Assembly (NCBI GenBank): GCA_024403365.1
Contig: JAKSRX010000004.1
Coordinates: forward strand, 1 to 44,592
Origin: Acetatifactor sp.
GTDB lineage: Bacteria > Bacillota > Clostridia > Lachnospirales > Lachnospiraceae
Direction: 5' to 3'
Length of the DNA stretch: 44,592 nt
Both the position numbers and the translations under genes were made by a program. Positions within the stretch are counted from its first letter, which is position 1. The number at the start of each line of letters is the position of its first letter. Below are positions 42,491-44,592 of the stretch, piece after piece. The notes under the pieces were generated by a model. That model ran no database searches. It saw only the letters and a program-made list of their open reading frames with translations, and was not told where the DNA came from.

Positions 42491-43078
42491 ATGGCCAAGA
42501 AACTCCGAAAGGGGACTGCACTTCCCACCATAGAGCAGGTGGAAGCGGAGAAAGAACGAAATGAATATAAAAAGCGATACAAGCAGACCTTAGGCAGCAC
42601 GGTAGGTATCCTCATCGTAGTTGCAGCGATCGCTGTCTTGATCTCCACCCTGTTTATCCCGGTGATCCAGGTATCCGGTACCAGTATGGAACCTACACTG
42701 AAAAACGGAGATATCTTGGTATTGATCAGTACCAAAAGCTATGAGCGAGGGGATCTGTGTTGTATCTCCTGGCAGAACAAGAAGCTGCTGAAACGAGTGA
42801 TCGGCTTGCCCGGCGATGTGGTATCCATGGATCAGGAAGGCAATGTCTATGTGAATGACGAGATCATTGAGGAGCCTTATCTTCCGGAAAAATGTTTGGG
42901 AGAAGTGGATATCGACTTTCCCTGCACAGTGCCGGAAGGAAGATTGTTTGTATTGGGAGACCAAAGGTCTATTTCTATAGATAGCCGTAATTCAGCCATC
43001 GGCTGTGTCGGACAGGACCAGATCATCGGTCATGTACTGATCAAGGTCTGGCCTTTGGAATTTATGAAAAATAAGTAA
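42491..43078 (+). CDS. lepB: Signal peptidase I
   Basis: 195 residues with one N-terminal membrane segment (about 36-58) and the external Ser/Lys protease domain: catalytic S65 (SGTSMEPTL) and K101 (LLKRVIGLPGD), plus box E (FVLGDQRSISIDSRNS). It cleaves signal peptides from exported proteins. In canonical SipS-type enzymes box E reads GDNR.xS.DSR; here it is GDQRSISIDSR. AAGGA lies before the ATG. It lies between a coiled-coil protein and a large surface protein, so it may be dedicated to that substrate. Confidence 0.95.
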   Translation: MAKKLRKGTALPTIEQVEAEKERNEYKKRYKQTLGSTVGILIVVAAIAVLISTLFIPVIQVSGTSMEPTLKNGDILVLISTKSYERGDLCCISWQNKKLLKRVIGLPGDVVSMDQEGNVYVNDEIIEEPYLPEKCLGEVDIDFPCTVPEGRLFVLGDQRSISIDSRNSAIGCVGQDQIIGHVLIKVWPLEFMKNK

Positions 43079-43104
43079 CTTGTTAACAAAGAGGTAACTG
43101 TAGT

Positions 43105-44592
43105 ATGAGTGTTTCTCGTAAGGATATTATTGCGAACATTCAGAAAAACAGAATAAAGCGACGAAGGACTCTGGAGACATTGGTGCTCCTGTCGGTGTTA
43201 GTATTCACCGGCGTCATGTGGAAATTGCGAATGCAAGGCATTACCTTGACGGACGATGTGCAATATCGGTGTGGACTGGAGCAGCATCAACACTTTGATG
43301 CCTGTTACGAGAAGGACCTTATCTGCGGAATGGAGCAGATCGAGTTCCTGGAAAACGGTCAACCGGGTCATGTTCATACGGATGAATGCTATGAACTGAG
43401 AACGGTGTGCGGAAAGGAAGAACATAGCCATACCGCAGAATGCTTTTACGAAGAGGAAAGCGACAGCGGAGGAACTTCCATAGAGCCTTCGGAAGGGGAG
43501 GAAGAACCGGAGGGCCTGCCTTCGGAGAGCGATTCCGATGAAGAGGACGAGGAATGGGAAGAGGACTTCGACGAAGAGTTTGAGTTCGACGAAAACTTCG
43601 ACTTTTCTGCATGGTTAGGAGGCGTCAGTCTTTTGGCAGCGCCTGTTGATCCGCCCTATGAAGTAGGTGCTATCTATATCAGCACCCAGTTGGGAGAAAA
43701 GCATAAAGACCAGGTGCATGAATATCTGGATGGTGTGTACTGGTGGAACTCTACGAAGGGTTATCTGAATACACCGGTCCTGAATACCGACGGTACCCCT
43801 GTATTAGATGGCAACGGAGATCCATTATATAAATATATCGGCAACGGTCATGAGGGTGACAATCCCGATCTGGGATATGTGCTTCATCCCGGAGACCGGA
43901 TCGAGATCTGTGCATACATACCGGATTATCCCAAAAACGCCAGTCTGGCGTTTATCAGAGGGGAACAGAATCCTGATAACGGAAGATGGGATGTATTGTA
44001 TCATGCCCAGTTCATTTCCCAGGAGAATGTATCTATGGGCAATGGTTACCGACGGGTATCTGCAGTGATACAGGCCGGTTCCGTTGGATGGGAGCCGGTT
44101 CAGTTAGGATATTATTCTTCACCGAGCATCAGTACTGATGTTGGCGACGTCTGGAGCAAATTCCATATTAATGTGAAGGCTTCCGATGATAATCAGTATT
44201 ATACCCATGCGGATATCGAGATCGATGATGACGGTTTTTACAACCATATAGAAGATCTGACGCTGAAGAATGGAAAGACGTATCGTATCACCACACAGTA
44301 TTCCACCATTATCTCAGGTGTAAACTACTGTAAGATCTACAAGAGCACAGACTTGAATGACGATACGCAGGCAGTGATGTATCGAGAGGTCAGCCCGGGA
44401 GTATATGAACCCTGGGCCGATCAGGAGTATGCGTATCGACCGCAGGACTACAAGAATATCGGTGCTTCCGGAAGCGGACAGTTTGAGTTTACTTCCGAGC
44501 CGAACTTTGCGGGAACATTGCACCGTGTGCGTTATTTTAAGATCAACGAAGCCGGGCGAGCGGAGTTCGACGTTAGCGTTATCTTAAAAAGA
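43105..44592 (+). CDS. Large surface protein with Cys/His repeats (3' end outside window)
   Basis: Open from ATG 43105 to the window edge, 496 residues visible. GAGGTAAC precedes the ATG. A basic N-terminus is followed by a membrane or signal segment (about 24-40). Residues 56-113 hold three repeats of Cys-...-His-x-His-...-Cys: CGLEQHQHFDAC (56-67), a longer one from C74 to C95 with HVHTDEC, and CGKEEHSHTAEC (102-113). Such repeats occur in surface proteins of Lachnospiraceae next to Cna_B or SpaA-type regions. A strongly acidic stretch (about 126-165) leads to beta-rich domains. The end with any sortase motif is not in the window. Probably exported by the neighbouring signal peptidase. Confidence 0.85.
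   Translation, partial: MSVSRKDIIANIQKNRIKRRRTLETLVLLSVLVFTGVMWKLRMQGITLTDDVQYRCGLEQHQHFDACYEKDLICGMEQIEFLENGQPGHVHTDECYELRTVCGKEEHSHTAECFYEEESDSGGTSIEPSEGEEEPEGLPSESDSDEEDEEWEEDFDEEFEFDENFDFSAWLGGVSLLAAPVDPPYEVGAIYISTQLGEKHKDQVHEYLDGVYWWNSTKGYLNTPVLNTDGTPVLDGNGDPLYKYIGNGHEGDNPDLGYVLHPGDRIEICAYIPDYPKNASLAFIRGEQNPDNGRWDVLYHAQFISQENVSMGNGYRRVSAVIQAGSVGWEPVQLGYYSSPSISTDVGDVWSKFHINVKASDDNQYYTHADIEIDDDGFYNHIEDLTLKNGKTYRITTQYSTIISGVNYCKIYKSTDLNDDTQAVMYREVSPGVYEPWADQEYAYRPQDYKNIGASGSGQFEFTSEPNFAGTLHRVRYFKINEAGRAEFDVSVILKR

Overview
The window looks like a chromosomal segment of a Gram-positive Clostridia species, most likely Lachnospiraceae. Evidence: AGGAGG-type ribosome binding sites throughout, small YozG-like regulators paired with DUF2975 membrane proteins, lipobox lipoproteins, a DUF6273-type extracellular domain, and a surface protein with Cys/His repeats of the CGKEEHTHTDAC type. 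The family assignment is inferred from gene content. I see no rRNA, tRNA, CRISPR array or transposase.

Layout. (1) 2-7585: three co-directional genes with strongly biased codons and no obvious named function. One is cut by the left edge, one is a 712-residue protein with two membrane segments, and one is a 1472-residue membrane protein ending in a four-cysteine LIM-like zinc ribbon plus an HExxH-type peptidase domain resembling DA1 peptidases. A terminator closes the block. (2) 7682-13572: a tight series of housekeeping or metabolic genes (MATE exporter, CE2-like SGNH esterase, histidine phosphatase, unknown 178-aa protein, TatD nuclease, metallophosphoesterase, AEC transporter). Several start codons sit just after hairpins that lack a U-tract. 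(3) 13624-19205: a less codon-biased, more AT-rich accessory stretch. It holds a membrane-anchored XRE regulator with a frameshifted small secreted-peptide gene behind it on the minus strand, then two tandem lipoproteins with solute-binding-protein-like C-termini and no permease genes. (4) 19221-20732: a minus-strand TIR-transmembrane-DUF6273 protein. (5) 20813-24924: two adjacent modules, each with a consensus sigma-A promoter, a pair of 16-bp dyad operators, a DUF2975-type membrane protein and a YozG-like Cro/C1 regulator. The first also carries a CPBP (CAAX-like) protease and the second a DUF4153/DUF4173-like polytopic protein. (6) 25036-31751: AEC transporter, GH20 hexosaminidase, a tandem pair of short MutS-like ATPases and a PHP-family phosphoesterase. 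(7) 37589-32015 on the minus strand: an operon of ABC-F ATPase, Mesh1-like HD hydrolase and a heterodimeric ABC exporter. (8) 37727-41783: an MBOAT-like protein that has lost the usual histidines, its DHHW/AlgJ-like partner, a HAD phosphatase and rsmA. (9) 41876-44592: two facing DnaA boxes upstream of a coiled-coil protein gene, signal peptidase I and a large surface protein cut by the right edge.

The parts most likely to be undescribed are the opening three-gene block with its LIM/DA1-like peptidase fusion, the twin YozG/DUF2975 modules with matching operator geometry, the MBOAT lacking its histidines, and the regulator/small-peptide pair. All domain names come from motif reading; no database search was run.
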